From Rhodospirillales bacterium (GTDB taxonomy: Bacteria; Pseudomonadota; Alphaproteobacteria; Rhodospirillales; UBA2165): a stretch of 64,000 nucleotides of DNA. Location: positions 1-64,000 of the forward strand of contig JAOMCN010000008.1 in assembly GCA_028345065.1 (NCBI GenBank). The letters run 5' to 3'. Below are positions 1 to 9,082 of this stretch, piece by piece (positions within the stretch are counted from its first letter, which is position 1; every line of letters starts with the position of its first letter). The translations under genes were made by a program, and so were the position numbers. The notes beneath the pieces are model-generated. The model had not been told where the DNA came from. It was given only the letters and a program-made list of their open reading frames with translations, and searched no databases.

Positions 1-470
1 AGAGTGACGATCTTCTAGCCCTTCCCGGCCACAAAAGGGCCCCATTAGGCGTAGGATACATGCCCGAGGAACGTCGTCTAATTGGTTCTCTCTCAGTACA
101 AGACAATATCATGATGCCGGCGTGGGCTTGCAAAATGGATGGAGCCGATAAGCGGCTAGAATACATTTACAAATTGATGCCAGAAATTTCACCCTTTATA
201 AGCCGCCGTGCATCAATGCTGAGTGGTGGACAACAGAAGATGGTTGCGCTGGCTCGAGCTCTAATGAGCGGAAACAAAATTTTGTTATTGGACGAACCTT
301 TTGAAGGTCTCGCCCCAGCTTTACGTGAAAAGTTCGGAGAGACAATACAACGTCTCAAAGGAGAGGGTTTGACAATATTATTGGCTGAATCCGATACAAC
401 GAGTATAGGTTTCGTCGAAAAAACCTATACGATAGAACGTGGTCAAAACGTCGATAATGTAGAGACCTGA
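1..470 (+). CDS. livF: Branched-chain amino acid ABC transporter ATPase, C-terminal part
   Basis: This is the C-terminal part of a LivF-type ATPase; the reading frame is open to the left edge, so the gene starts outside the window. The protein reads GYMPEERRLIGSLSVQDN, the segment typical of LivF downstream of Walker A, then has the ABC signature LSGGQQ followed by a Walker B LLLDEPFEGLAP. LivF couples ATP hydrolysis to uptake of branched-chain amino acids or related acids through a LivHM permease at the inner membrane. The family has about 235 residues, so about one third is missing. Its partners would lie to the left. The substrate is unknown; with the following aldolase-like gene it may serve a catabolic pathway. 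Confidence 0.88.
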   Translation, partial: SDDLLALPGHKRAPLGVGYMPEERRLIGSLSVQDNIMMPAWACKMDGADKRLEYIYKLMPEISPFISRRASMLSGGQQKMVALARALMSGNKILLLDEPFEGLAPALREKFGETIQRLKGEGLTILLAESDTTSIGFVEKTYTIERGQNVDNVET

Positions 471-584
471 TCTAGTCTTACACCCTTGGGCAAAACTAGA
501 CCGTCGTAGTTATACCCAACAGTGCAAATGACACGATAGAAATTATCTGATATCATTGCCAGCGCAACCTAGGAGACACAAAGG

Positions 585-1541
585 ATGCCGCGATTCAAAA
601 ACTTTGAACCTCGAGGTGTAATCCCGGCAACGCTTTTGGCGTTCAATGAGGATTTCTCGATTGATGAGAAATCTACGCGTAAACACCTTCGGGATGTAGG
701 TAACGTGGATGGTATTGCAGCAATTGCTACCAATGCCCATGCTTCAGAGGTACATGCATGCTCGGTCGATGAGCAACGCCGCATATTGGACATTACATTG
801 GAAGAAATTGGCAACGAATTACCCGTCGTTAACGGAATATATGCTGATGGAAGCCAACAAGCAGCTGAACTTGCCCGTATGGCGGAAGCAAATCATGCCT
901 CGTGTTTACTGGTATTGCCGCCACATTCTATCGGTATGTTCGGTGGGCAGTTGCGCCCGGAAATGGCTCTCACACATTTTCGGATGATCGCGGAGGCTAC
1001 CGATTTACCAATTATAGTCTTTCAATATCCCGGGACCTACGCCTATCCTCTTCCAACTCTTTTGCGTATGGCAGATGAGATTCCCACAATTCGGGCCATA
1101 AAAGACTGGTCGCCACCGGCGCAACAGGAAGAGCATATCCGCGCGCTACAGAGTTTGTCGCGCCCAGTACACGTACTTAGTACTAATTCGGCATGGCTTA
1201 TGGCTTCTTTAACAATGGGCTGTAACGGTTTGTTATCCGGCTCCGGCAGCGTGATCGCAGATCTTCAGGTAGCGTTATTTCAAGCTGTTCAAAGAGGTGA
1301 TCTAAATTCAGCCAAAGAAATCAACGATCGCATCTATCCGACTGCAAAGTGCTTCTACACTGAGCCGTTTGGTGACATGCATAATCGTATGAAGGAGGCG
1401 CTCGTGTTGTTGGGCCGTCTTCCCCGCGCCGTCGTGCGGCCACCATTGATGAAGCTAAGCAAAAAAGAAATTAGTGATATCGAAATAGCATTAAATGAGG
1501 CTGGGATAAAGCGGGATGGCGCCTTGCCGAAGGCGGCCTAA
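585..1541 (+). CDS. DapA/NanA-family aldolase-lyase
   Basis: A 318-residue member of the dihydrodipicolinate synthase/N-acetylneuraminate lyase family, a TIM barrel that forms a Schiff base with pyruvate-like substrates. The likely Schiff-base lysine is K173 in AIKDW, and the family tyrosine is Y148 in FQYPG. The usual GTTGE motif is replaced by TNAHASE, so it is probably not a true lysine-biosynthesis DapA but a catabolic 2-keto-acid aldolase or dehydratase. The ATG is preceded by TAGGAGACACAAAGG, a clear ribosome binding site. It lies about 115 bases after livF on the same strand and could share its transcript. Its substrate cannot be told from sequence. Confidence 0.82.
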   Translation: MPRFKNFEPRGVIPATLLAFNEDFSIDEKSTRKHLRDVGNVDGIAAIATNAHASEVHACSVDEQRRILDITLEEIGNELPVVNGIYADGSQQAAELARMAEANHASCLLVLPPHSIGMFGGQLRPEMALTHFRMIAEATDLPIIVFQYPGTYAYPLPTLLRMADEIPTIRAIKDWSPPAQQEEHIRALQSLSRPVHVLSTNSAWLMASLTMGCNGLLSGSGSVIADLQVALFQAVQRGDLNSAKEINDRIYPTAKCFYTEPFGDMHNRMKEALVLLGRLPRAVVRPPLMKLSKKEISDIEIALNEAGIKRDGALPKAA

Positions 1542-1660
1542 AAAAGTTTGAATTAATAATAATTAGGCAGCCTCTACCAATACTTATACCAAACCCAATT
1601 CAGAAATTTATTTAAAACACCTCCTACTTACGCCAGAAGATAACCAATCGTTAGAGTGCC

Positions 1661-2191
1661 CTAACCAGATTTCAAGTGATCGTCTCGACGTTCGTATAGG
1701 TCGTCATCTGCGTAACCCATAGTTTCTGGTTTTCCACGACCAAGCATTACCTGGAACCAAACTGGTTCAAGACTATTATTATCGTAGCCGTGGATAACAC
1801 CAGGCGGGCAGGTTATACAATCCCATTTACCAAGATGCGTTGTCAGTCTATTGCCTTCCTCGTCTTCAATAAATGCGTCGAGGTAGCCTTGTAAAACGAA
1901 AAACGTTTCTTCAACTTCGTGAGTATGGGGTGCGTTACCTTGACCTGGCTGTACATACATTACACTAAGTGTATGTGCACGCGGGGGGATTGCTTTGGGA
2001 TCTGTATGTTTACCTGACCCACCACCTCCGATAAATCGGTGCTGTGCCCGCTTGTATCCTTCAATTTTGGCATCTTCGAAGGCCTCCCAGTCGGGGTCGC
2101 GTTCACTAAATCGCGCAACGTGTGTCTTCATAATTTTCTCAATAGAGATACCTTCTAATTCAGGGGGTCGGGGATGCCGCGCTATACTCAT
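1661..2191 (-). CDS. Single-domain cupin protein
   Basis: A 176-residue cupin starting at ATG with AAGGAA just upstream; a longer frame exists but its extra 27 residues have no such site. Cupin motif 1 is seen as GNAPHTHEVEETFFVLQG (H89, H91, E95), and motif 2 holds H134 in PPGVIHG, giving a full metal-binding set of three histidines and a glutamate. Such cupins are dioxygenases, isomerases or sensors of small acids. It is divergent from the molybdenum hydroxylase operon that follows, and the intergenic region probably holds both promoters. The function is not assignable beyond the fold. Confidence 0.75.
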   Translation of the reverse strand: MSIARHPRPPELEGISIEKIMKTHVARFSERDPDWEAFEDAKIEGYKRAQHRFIGGGGSGKHTDPKAIPPRAHTLSVMYVQPGQGNAPHTHEVEETFFVLQGYLDAFIEDEEGNRLTTHLGKWDCITCPPGVIHGYDNNSLEPVWFQVMLGRGKPETMGYADDDLYERRDDHLKSG

Positions 2192-2330
2192 TTTTTTATT
2201 CCTTCTAAAATGGTATATGAAGATAACTTGCAATCGCGTGTAACGCAGCAAAATTGTTTGGAAAATTGCCAAATTTAGGGTGTTATATACTCAATAAACT
2301 TTGGGGTTATAGGGAAACAGAAAATACATT

Positions 2331-3203
2331 ATGAAACCCGCTCCTTTTAATTATATTGTTCCAACAAGCATTGATGAAGCTCTGGCGTTGCTTGAAGAAC
2401 ATGCCCCCGACGCCCGTTTGCTTGCAGGTGGTCAAAGCCTTGTCCCGATGATGAATTTCCGGCTAAGTCGGCCGTCTCATTTAATCGATCTAAATTGTAT
2501 TCCCGACCTCGCCTTCATTCAAGATAACAAAGACCATATCTCAATTGGCGCAATGACCCGTGAACGAACTATAGAGGAAAGTAGTTTGGTACGGAGCTCT
2601 ATACCCTTGCTCTATGAGGCAACCCGACATATTGCTCATTTACCCATACGAAGCCGCGGAACAATTGGAGGGAGCATCTCCAACGCCGACCCTGCCGCCG
2701 AATATCCGGCGGCATTATTGACCTTAGATGGCGAAATGGTTGTACGCAGCAAACAAGGCAAACGACAGATTAAGGCCTCAGATTTCTTCAAAGGGATCAT
2801 GGAAACGGCTATAGAACCTAATGAACTACTTGTTGAAATTATCGTACCCAAGGTACCACCGGGTACTGGTTTTGCGTTTGTAGAAATTTCCCGTCGGCAT
2901 GGGGATTACGCGCTTGCCGGTATTGCTGCACAGATGACTTTGTCCGGCAAAACGGTAACGAATGTGCGGCTCGCGGCGTGTGGGGTGGGTCCATGCCCAA
3001 TTAGACTTAATGATGCCGAAAAACAAATTATTGACGATGGCTTAACTGAAAAATCGATACAGTCAGCAGCCAAAGCTGCAGCGCTTGAAGTCGATCCTGA
3101 AACCGATCTTCATGCAACGGCAGATTATAGAAGACGGTTGACGGCGGTCCTGACCCAACAAGCGCTATTAAAAGCAAAAGAACGAGCACAGGAAAATAAT
3201 TAA
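2331..3203 (+). CDS. Molybdenum hydroxylase, FAD-binding medium subunit
   Basis: The 290-residue CoxM/CutM-type subunit, which passes electrons between the 2Fe-2S subunit and FAD. The two FAD-binding motifs are present: AGGQSLVPMMNFR (residues 32-44) and TIGGSISNADPAAEYP (111-126). The length is normal for the family. It is the first gene of a medium-small-large order, the same order as the CO dehydrogenase coxMSL operon, and its stop overlaps the next start by one base, so the genes are translationally coupled. The catalytic subunit does not have the CO dehydrogenase active-site loop, so the substrate is probably a heterocycle or aldehyde. Confidence 0.87.
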   Translation: MKPAPFNYIVPTSIDEALALLEEHAPDARLLAGGQSLVPMMNFRLSRPSHLIDLNCIPDLAFIQDNKDHISIGAMTRERTIEESSLVRSSIPLLYEATRHIAHLPIRSRGTIGGSISNADPAAEYPAALLTLDGEMVVRSKQGKRQIKASDFFKGIMETAIEPNELLVEIIVPKVPPGTGFAFVEISRRHGDYALAGIAAQMTLSGKTVTNVRLAACGVGPCPIRLNDAEKQIIDDGLTEKSIQSAAKAAALEVDPETDLHATADYRRRLTAVLTQQALLKAKERAQENN

Positions 3204-3679
3204 TGGATGAACAAAGTATTTCGCTCACCGTCAATGGTACGGAGCAAAATGGAGAAGCGGAACCCCGCATGTCACTCGCAGATTTCCTACGGGAACGCCT
3301 AGGGTTAACCGGAACCCATATAGGATGTGAACACGGAGTTTGTGGTGTATGTACCGTTATTTGTGATGGCATGGCAGTCCGTTCCTGCCTGATGTTTGCA
3401 GTACAAGCTGATAAAAAAGAAATTAGAACAATTGAAGGTCTCGCGGATGGTGACACCATGCATCCGCTGCAAACACTCTTTTCAGAACAACGGGCGCTGC
3501 AGTGCGGATTTTGTACTCCAGGAATGTTGATGACGGCAGTCGATCTCGTGGATAACAATCCATCAATAACACCTCCAGAAATTAAGGCCGGCATGTCTGC
3601 AGTACTTTGCCGATGTACCGGATATGAAGGCATCCTCAAAGCCGTTGAAGCCTATGCAAAGCAGATTAAGGGGGTATGA
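3203..3679 (+). CDS. Molybdenum hydroxylase, 2Fe-2S small subunit
   Basis: A 158-residue CoxS/CutS-type ferredoxin subunit. All eight cluster cysteines are visible: C42, C47, C50 and C62 in the plant-type domain (GCEHGVCGVC) and C101, C104, C136 and C138 in the C-terminal domain (CGFCTPGML and CRCTGY). It carries electrons from the molybdenum centre to the FAD subunit. It overlaps the preceding gene by one base and precedes the large subunit by three bases. Confidence 0.9.
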   Translation: MDEQSISLTVNGTEQNGEAEPRMSLADFLRERLGLTGTHIGCEHGVCGVCTVICDGMAVRSCLMFAVQADKKEIRTIEGLADGDTMHPLQTLFSEQRALQCGFCTPGMLMTAVDLVDNNPSITPPEIKAGMSAVLCRCTGYEGILKAVEAYAKQIKGV

Positions 3680-3682
3680 AAC

Positions 3683-6085
3683 ATGCCTGACACTATCCCG
3701 GGTTATATTGGCCAATCAGTACCCCGTCGCGAAGATAAACGGCTGTTGCGAGGTGAAGGCTTGTTCGTTGCCGATATACAACTCCCTAACATGCTTCACG
3801 TAGCCATAGCTCGAAGCCAATTTCCTCATGCGCGCATTAAAGACATAGATTTAAGCAAGGCACTTAGTGCGGAAGGAGTGGAACTTGCCATTAGCGGTGA
3901 AGATATCCTTGAACAACTGCCACCCATAAGTGGAATGCAGTTAGCGACACCACCAGGCTATCAAGAACGCGTAGACACTGACATTCAAATACCCGATCAA
4001 CCGCTGATACCGCACGAAAAAGTCAGGTTCGTTGGTGAACCATATGCCTTGGTAGTGGCCAGGAACCGTTACCTGGCAGAAGATGCCTTAGAACTTATTT
4101 CTACAGATTTTGATCCCTTGCCCCCGGTAGCAACGACGGATAAGGCGTTAGACGAAAACGCTCCTCTTTTGCATGAAAAACTCGGCCGAAACGTCGCAGC
4201 TATTCTTCATACGAAAAAGGGGCAGGGTGCCGAAGCGCTGAAGACGGCTCCACACCGCCTGAAACGTCGGTTTTATCATCACCGTTACGCTGCAATGCCT
4301 ATGGAGTGTCGGGGTGTGGTTGCAGACTACGATGCCCGAACCGATACCCTTACCATTTGGTCTTCAACACAGGTAGTCCATTGGGTTAGTCGTGAGGTTG
4401 CAAACAGCCTTGGAATGCCGGAAGAAAATGTCAGATGTATTGCACCTGACGTCGGAGGGGGATTTGGAGGTAAAGGACACGTTTACCCAGAAGACATTTT
4501 AGTTGCTTATTTAGCCCGGCGTCTTCAACGACCAGTCAAATGGATTGAAGACCGTCATGAACACATTCTAAATTCAACGCATTCACGTGATAATATCTAT
4601 GACGTTGAAATTGGATTTGACAATGACGGCCGCATCGAAACCGTAGTAAGCGATTTTGTAGTCGACTCTGGTGCATATTCACCCATAGGTGCTGGTATCG
4701 CAGGAAATTCAATCGCCCATATGCTGGGTCCGTATGATATCCCTAACTATGAAGCCAGCAGTAAGATTGTCCTCACCAATCGAACGCCAAACGCACCTTA
4801 CCGAGGAGCAGGCCGACCTGAAGTAGGGTTCGCTATGGAAAGGGCGGTGGACCTCGTAGCGAATGAATTAGAACTTGATCCGGCAGAAGTCCGATTTCGG
4901 AATATGATCAAAGCGGATCAAATGCCATATTCAGTCGGCCTGACTTACCGTGATGGCGTTCCTATCGTTTACGATAGTGGGGATTATCCCAAAGCACTTG
5001 AGCGAGCGCTAGAGGAGCTTGGTGGCTTAAAATCAATCCGTAAACGTCAAAAAGATGCTCTGCGTCAGGGCCGTTACATCGGCCTCGGTCTTGGTTGCTA
5101 TGTGGAAGGAACCGGTGTGGGTCCATTCGAAGGTGCAACGGTAAAAATAGATGCGACTGGTAAGATTGTTGTTGCGACCGGTGCATGCCCTCAAGGACAA
5201 GGTCATGAAACAGTATTTGCGCAAGTAACCGCAGATTTGTGGAAAGTACCAATCGAAGATGTTTATGTAACAGTTGCCGATACAGCTCATGTCACTATGG
5301 GGTACGGCACCCTTGCTAGTCGAAGCACTGTTACCGCTTCAGGCGCAATACAGTTAGCTAGTGATCAAATTAAAGAAAAGGCGTTTGCAATCGCGAGTGG
5401 TATTTTAGAAGCCGGAGAGAAAGACCTGGAATTAAGAGATAGTGGTGTCGGCGTTAAAGGCGTGCCAGGAATGCATATATCCTTCCGCGACATCGCAACC
5501 GCTGCACGGCCGGGATGGGGTCACAAACGACCCGAGGGTATTGATGCTGGCCTCGAGGCAACTTCTTATTACGAACCACCAACTGTCACATGGGCCTACG
5601 CTTCAAATGCCGCGATCGTTGAAGTAAACCCCGGCACCGGGCAAGTATTGATAGAAAATTATGTTGAAGTTCACGATGCTGGTGTTTTAGTTAACCCAGC
5701 AATTGCGGATGGACAAGTCAAGGGAGGTTTGGTCCAGGGACTAGGTGGAGGATTGATGGAGGAAATTACCTATGATGAAAACGGTCAACTCCTAACCGGT
5801 AGTTTTATGGACTATCTTCTACCGTCAGCTTCGGATGTACCGCCGATAACCGTTATTCACCAAGAAACGCCCTCACCTTTGAATTCACTTGGGGTCAAAG
5901 GTCTAGGTGAAGGCGGCGCCATTGCACCCCCCGTCGTAATTGCAAATGCCGTCTGTGATGCATTACGTCCGTTCAAAGCTGAAATAAATAGTACACCCGT
6001 AAGGTGGGGAGAAGTCGCAGCAATTTTCGGCGATGACCCGTTTAAAGCGACCTCCACGACCACTACACCTGAAATGGAGAAGTAA
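3683..6085 (+). CDS. Molybdenum hydroxylase, catalytic large subunit (form II type)
   Basis: An 800-residue xanthine oxidase-family large subunit that binds molybdopterin cytosine dinucleotide and hydroxylates the substrate with water. The active-site loop reads APYRGAGR (residues 371-378), the form II pattern, instead of the AYxCSFR loop of genuine CO dehydrogenase, so oxidation of CO is unlikely. The Mo-binding GGGFGGKG segment and the catalytic glutamate near residue 743 (KGLGEGGA) are present. The gene ends immediately before the next start. Together the three subunits form the usual dimer of trimers in the cytoplasm. The substrate is unknown; nicotinate-, purine- or aldehyde-like compounds fit the family. 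Confidence 0.88.
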   Translation: MPDTIPGYIGQSVPRREDKRLLRGEGLFVADIQLPNMLHVAIARSQFPHARIKDIDLSKALSAEGVELAISGEDILEQLPPISGMQLATPPGYQERVDTDIQIPDQPLIPHEKVRFVGEPYALVVARNRYLAEDALELISTDFDPLPPVATTDKALDENAPLLHEKLGRNVAAILHTKKGQGAEALKTAPHRLKRRFYHHRYAAMPMECRGVVADYDARTDTLTIWSSTQVVHWVSREVANSLGMPEENVRCIAPDVGGGFGGKGHVYPEDILVAYLARRLQRPVKWIEDRHEHILNSTHSRDNIYDVEIGFDNDGRIETVVSDFVVDSGAYSPIGAGIAGNSIAHMLGPYDIPNYEASSKIVLTNRTPNAPYRGAGRPEVGFAMERAVDLVANELELDPAEVRFRNMIKADQMPYSVGLTYRDGVPIVYDSGDYPKALERALEELGGLKSIRKRQKDALRQGRYIGLGLGCYVEGTGVGPFEGATVKIDATGKIVVATGACPQGQGHETVFAQVTADLWKVPIEDVYVTVADTAHVTMGYGTLASRSTVTASGAIQLASDQIKEKAFAIASGILEAGEKDLELRDSGVGVKGVPGMHISFRDIATAARPGWGHKRPEGIDAGLEATSYYEPPTVTWAYASNAAIVEVNPGTGQVLIENYVEVHDAGVLVNPAIADGQVKGGLVQGLGGGLMEEITYDENGQLLTGSFMDYLLPSASDVPPITVIHQETPSPLNSLGVKGLGEGGAIAPPVVIANAVCDALRPFKAEINSTPVRWGEVAAIFGDDPFKATSTTTTPEMEK

Positions 6086-6997
6086 GTGGGTGGATCAAAG
6101 CGGATCGGCTTTATTGGGTTAGGCAATATGGGCGGCCCTCTCGCAAATCGGTTTGCGCAATCTACACCTTTGGTCGTATTTGATCTGGATCAAAGCAGAA
6201 TAAATTCGATCGTTGCGTTAGGGGCAAAAGCTGCCGATAGCGTAGCAGACCTTGCCGAAAAAACTGATTTGGTATTCATTTCTTTACCAAACTCTGAAAC
6301 TGTTAAAGAAGTTGTTCTGGGTGACGGGGGTTTATCGAGTAAACTCTCAAAGGGTAGCTTGATAGTCGACATGACGACGGGCGATCCAAATATGACCCGC
6401 GAAATTGCAAAAATTCTTTTACAAAAGAAAATTGAGTTTATCGACGCACCAGTTAGTGGCGGTCCCCGCGGAGCTCAAGAGGGAAATATAGCCATAATGG
6501 TTGGTGGATCGTTAGAGCAGTTCAATAGAATTTCACCAATTTTAAAAATAATTAGTACAAATGTAATTTATTCAGGTGAACTGGGCTCCGGTCACGCTAT
6601 AAAAGCTGGGAATAATCTCCTCAATCTTATCTGTCGATTAGCAACTTTTGAAGTTGTTTCTCTTCTCGTGAAAGATGGTGTCGACCCGGAGACCGCGGTT
6701 AATACAATACAAAAAAGCTCAGGACGAAACTATGCCACGGAAATTACACTCCCCGATAACATACTATCAGGAAAAATGAACCAGGGTTTTACGACAAGCT
6801 TGATGTACAAGGACAGTAACGTCGCACTCAATCTGGCATCTTTGCATGATCTAGAAATGCCCCTTGGCACCTTAGCTAGCGCGCTGCTCTCGGAAATTGG
6901 AAATGACTTCGGATGGCAAGCTGATTTGAGTACGATTGCACTAAGTTACGAGGCCGGAACTGGCGCTCGGATTAGACCAAAAGATAGAAATAAATAA
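6086..6997 (+). CDS. NAD(P)-dependent beta-hydroxyacid dehydrogenase
   Basis: A 303-residue member of the 3-hydroxyisobutyrate/tartronate semialdehyde dehydrogenase family. The dinucleotide-binding motif is GFIGLGNMG (8-16), the substrate motif is DAPVSGGPRGA (120-130), and the catalytic lysine is K173 in GHAIKAGNNLL. The start is GTG, placed directly after the stop of the large hydroxylase subunit, so it is very probably co-transcribed and acts in the same catabolic pathway, oxidising a hydroxyacid or reducing a semialdehyde. The exact substrate is not known. Confidence 0.85.
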   Translation: MGGSKRIGFIGLGNMGGPLANRFAQSTPLVVFDLDQSRINSIVALGAKAADSVADLAEKTDLVFISLPNSETVKEVVLGDGGLSSKLSKGSLIVDMTTGDPNMTREIAKILLQKKIEFIDAPVSGGPRGAQEGNIAIMVGGSLEQFNRISPILKIISTNVIYSGELGSGHAIKAGNNLLNLICRLATFEVVSLLVKDGVDPETAVNTIQKSSGRNYATEITLPDNILSGKMNQGFTTSLMYKDSNVALNLASLHDLEMPLGTLASALLSEIGNDFGWQADLSTIALSYEAGTGARIRPKDRNK

Positions 6998-7101
6998 AAT
7001 GACGAGAACACGAAGGTATTTGCATTCAACCAATACAGAAATCGATCTAATCGCAGACGTACATGCATAATTCCTTCCTTATCCTTTCAATAAAATTTAA
7101 T

Positions 7102-8874
7102 TCACTGGGTAAGAGGTATAAGACCTTCCTCACAAGCTTTAATTTGTAACCCCAGGAATTTCGAATATATTCGACACTGTGCAAAACTGCCTGCAATAAA
7201 CCAAAGACCCGCCTGCCCTGTTCTTACCCACATATTGCGCAACTCTTGTTGTTGAGAATTAAATCCCCAAATAGGACCAACACTATCTGCTATTTTAGCT
7301 CCAAACATTTCTTTAATGATAAATTCCTGTCCTTCAAAGCCCGTTGCGAGTACGACCAAATCTAAGTTCAGTCTATCGCCATTCTTGAATTCAACCCCAT
7401 CGGTTATTAGGCCATCAATTTCAGAGAACTGGACTAACCTGACTTTACGTTCAACAATTAAATTGGAGCATCCCACGTTAAAATAGTAGCCACCACCACG
7501 TCGAAGGTATTTAAATTGCCAACCAGTATCATCCTCACCAAAATCCAATTCGAAACCGACGTTAGAGAGACCCTTCAGGAGTTCTTTATCAAAAATCTTG
7601 GTTTGTTCGGTTATGAGTTGATGTGATCTTTTCAGCAACTGGAAAGGCGTAGATGCTGATATAAGATCACAATCTTCTATGGGTGGTCCTTCATCATATA
7701 ATGCATAAGGAAGCTGCGCGCTTGGCTCAATATCAACGATAGTGGTTGGGCTTCGCTGAACCAGTGTAACATCAGCATTATTCGAATACAGATCTTGTGC
7801 AATATCATGGCCACTGGTTCCACTGCCAATTATCAATACCCTGCTCCCCTTCCAATCCTTACCATTTTTATATTCACTAGAATGAATGACTTGGCCTCCA
7901 AATTGGCGTAAACTGGGTATATCGGGGAATTTAGGAACTCCACTTACGCCGGTCGCCATAATTATATGGCGGGGATGAATTTTTCGAGTTTCGCAACCAT
8001 CTTTATGTAAATCGACAGACCATTTTTTCTTATTGTGATCGTAAGCACCCCCCCGAAACTCCGTTTCTGTCCAAAAATTAAGCTCCATGCTTTCAGCATA
8101 AGCCTCAAACCAATTGGCAAGCTTATCTTTGGGTATATAGGCCGGCCAACTTGGTGGAAATGGCATGTAAGGCAAGTGGTTGACGTGTAATTGATTATGC
8201 AAAGTCAACCGATGGTATCGACTTCGCCAGTTATCCCCAATCCGTTTTTCAAGGTCAACGATGAGGGTGTCAACGTTTAATTGTCGAAGACGTGCTGCGA
8301 TAGATAATCCTGCCTGCCCTCCTCCAACTACAAGAACCGCCGGGTCTCTATCCGCATAAGCGATAGCAGTATTTCTCTCATCAAGCCAATTCGGTCCTTG
8401 AAAATCCCTTGAATAGGCATCACCTTTTGGTCTTTTTCTTCCAAGCTGCTCCCCAAAGCCGGATAGTTGGTCGAGAACTGTCACAAAAGTCCATGCTTTT
8501 AGAGGATGATTATTCTTACTACTTGGTAGCAATCGCAGGACACCACTTCCTTGTCCTAATTTAGTTTTAAAACAAAATATCGCTTCGATCACCTCTTCCC
8601 CTGCTCGGGTCACTATACGAGGTGCAGTCCGGTGACTATCCACCTTGAATCCAGAAGGCTTCACATTTGAATTATGAAATTTCAGCGCGTTTTTAATTTT
8701 TTCTATGCCACTTACGGTCTGTATGTGCCAGGTGAAGGCTAATAGATCACGCCAGTGACAATCATCATGAAACAATACCGTTAAGCCTTCATAATCTGAA
8801 TCCGTTATCGACTTCTCAAAATCCTGGAGCCATTGGTTCGAAACCGCGAACAAGCTTTCGTCTGTCTCGAGCAA
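7102..8874 (-). CDS. FAD/NAD(P) flavin monooxygenase with N-terminal NTF2-like domain
   Basis: A 590-residue enzyme. Residues about 1-150 look like a SnoaL/NTF2-like domain, and the rest is a flavin-containing monooxygenase of the YUCCA/Baeyer-Villiger group. The FAD motif is VVGGGQAGLS (182-191), a second Rossmann motif GSGTSGHD near residue 350 binds NADPH, and LATGFEGQ near the C-terminus matches the family's terminal ATG motif. Typical FMOs have 450-500 residues, and the front domain explains the extra length. It is transcribed leftward, in the same direction as the Rieske/LigB pair behind it, so it may act in the same oxidative degradation. The substrate is unknown. Confidence 0.84.
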   Translation of the reverse strand: MLETDESLFAVSNQWLQDFEKSITDSDYEGLTVLFHDDCHWRDLLAFTWHIQTVSGIEKIKNALKFHNSNVKPSGFKVDSHRTAPRIVTRAGEEVIEAIFCFKTKLGQGSGVLRLLPSSKNNHPLKAWTFVTVLDQLSGFGEQLGRKRPKGDAYSRDFQGPNWLDERNTAIAYADRDPAVLVVGGGQAGLSIAARLRQLNVDTLIVDLEKRIGDNWRSRYHRLTLHNQLHVNHLPYMPFPPSWPAYIPKDKLANWFEAYAESMELNFWTETEFRGGAYDHNKKKWSVDLHKDGCETRKIHPRHIIMATGVSGVPKFPDIPSLRQFGGQVIHSSEYKNGKDWKGSRVLIIGSGTSGHDIAQDLYSNNADVTLVQRSPTTIVDIEPSAQLPYALYDEGPPIEDCDLISASTPFQLLKRSHQLITEQTKIFDKELLKGLSNVGFELDFGEDDTGWQFKYLRRGGGYYFNVGCSNLIVERKVRLVQFSEIDGLITDGVEFKNGDRLNLDLVVLATGFEGQEFIIKEMFGAKIADSVGPIWGFNSQQQELRNMWVRTGQAGLWFIAGSFAQCRIYSKFLGLQIKACEEGLIPLTQ

Positions 8875-9082
8875 ACTGTTTTCCCCTCAATAAAGGTTTT
8901 TGAAGACTATCTTAAATATTACTCTTGGTCCAAAGTCATAGCGACATACAGGTATTTCGAAATGAGCAGGCGTCCTAGGGTCTTAGCCTTGCCTTTTAGG
9001 CAATGTGAGCCATTAGTTCTAGACCAAAGATGCATGCCTAGGCTTTATTTTCCAAGCTACACCTAAAGGATGGACGGATCCC

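Noticed and set aside
8875-9082. A rightward frame opposite the gap between the flavin monooxygenase and Rieske genes
   Set aside because: It overlaps the monooxygenase start on the other strand and has no family match or ribosome site.
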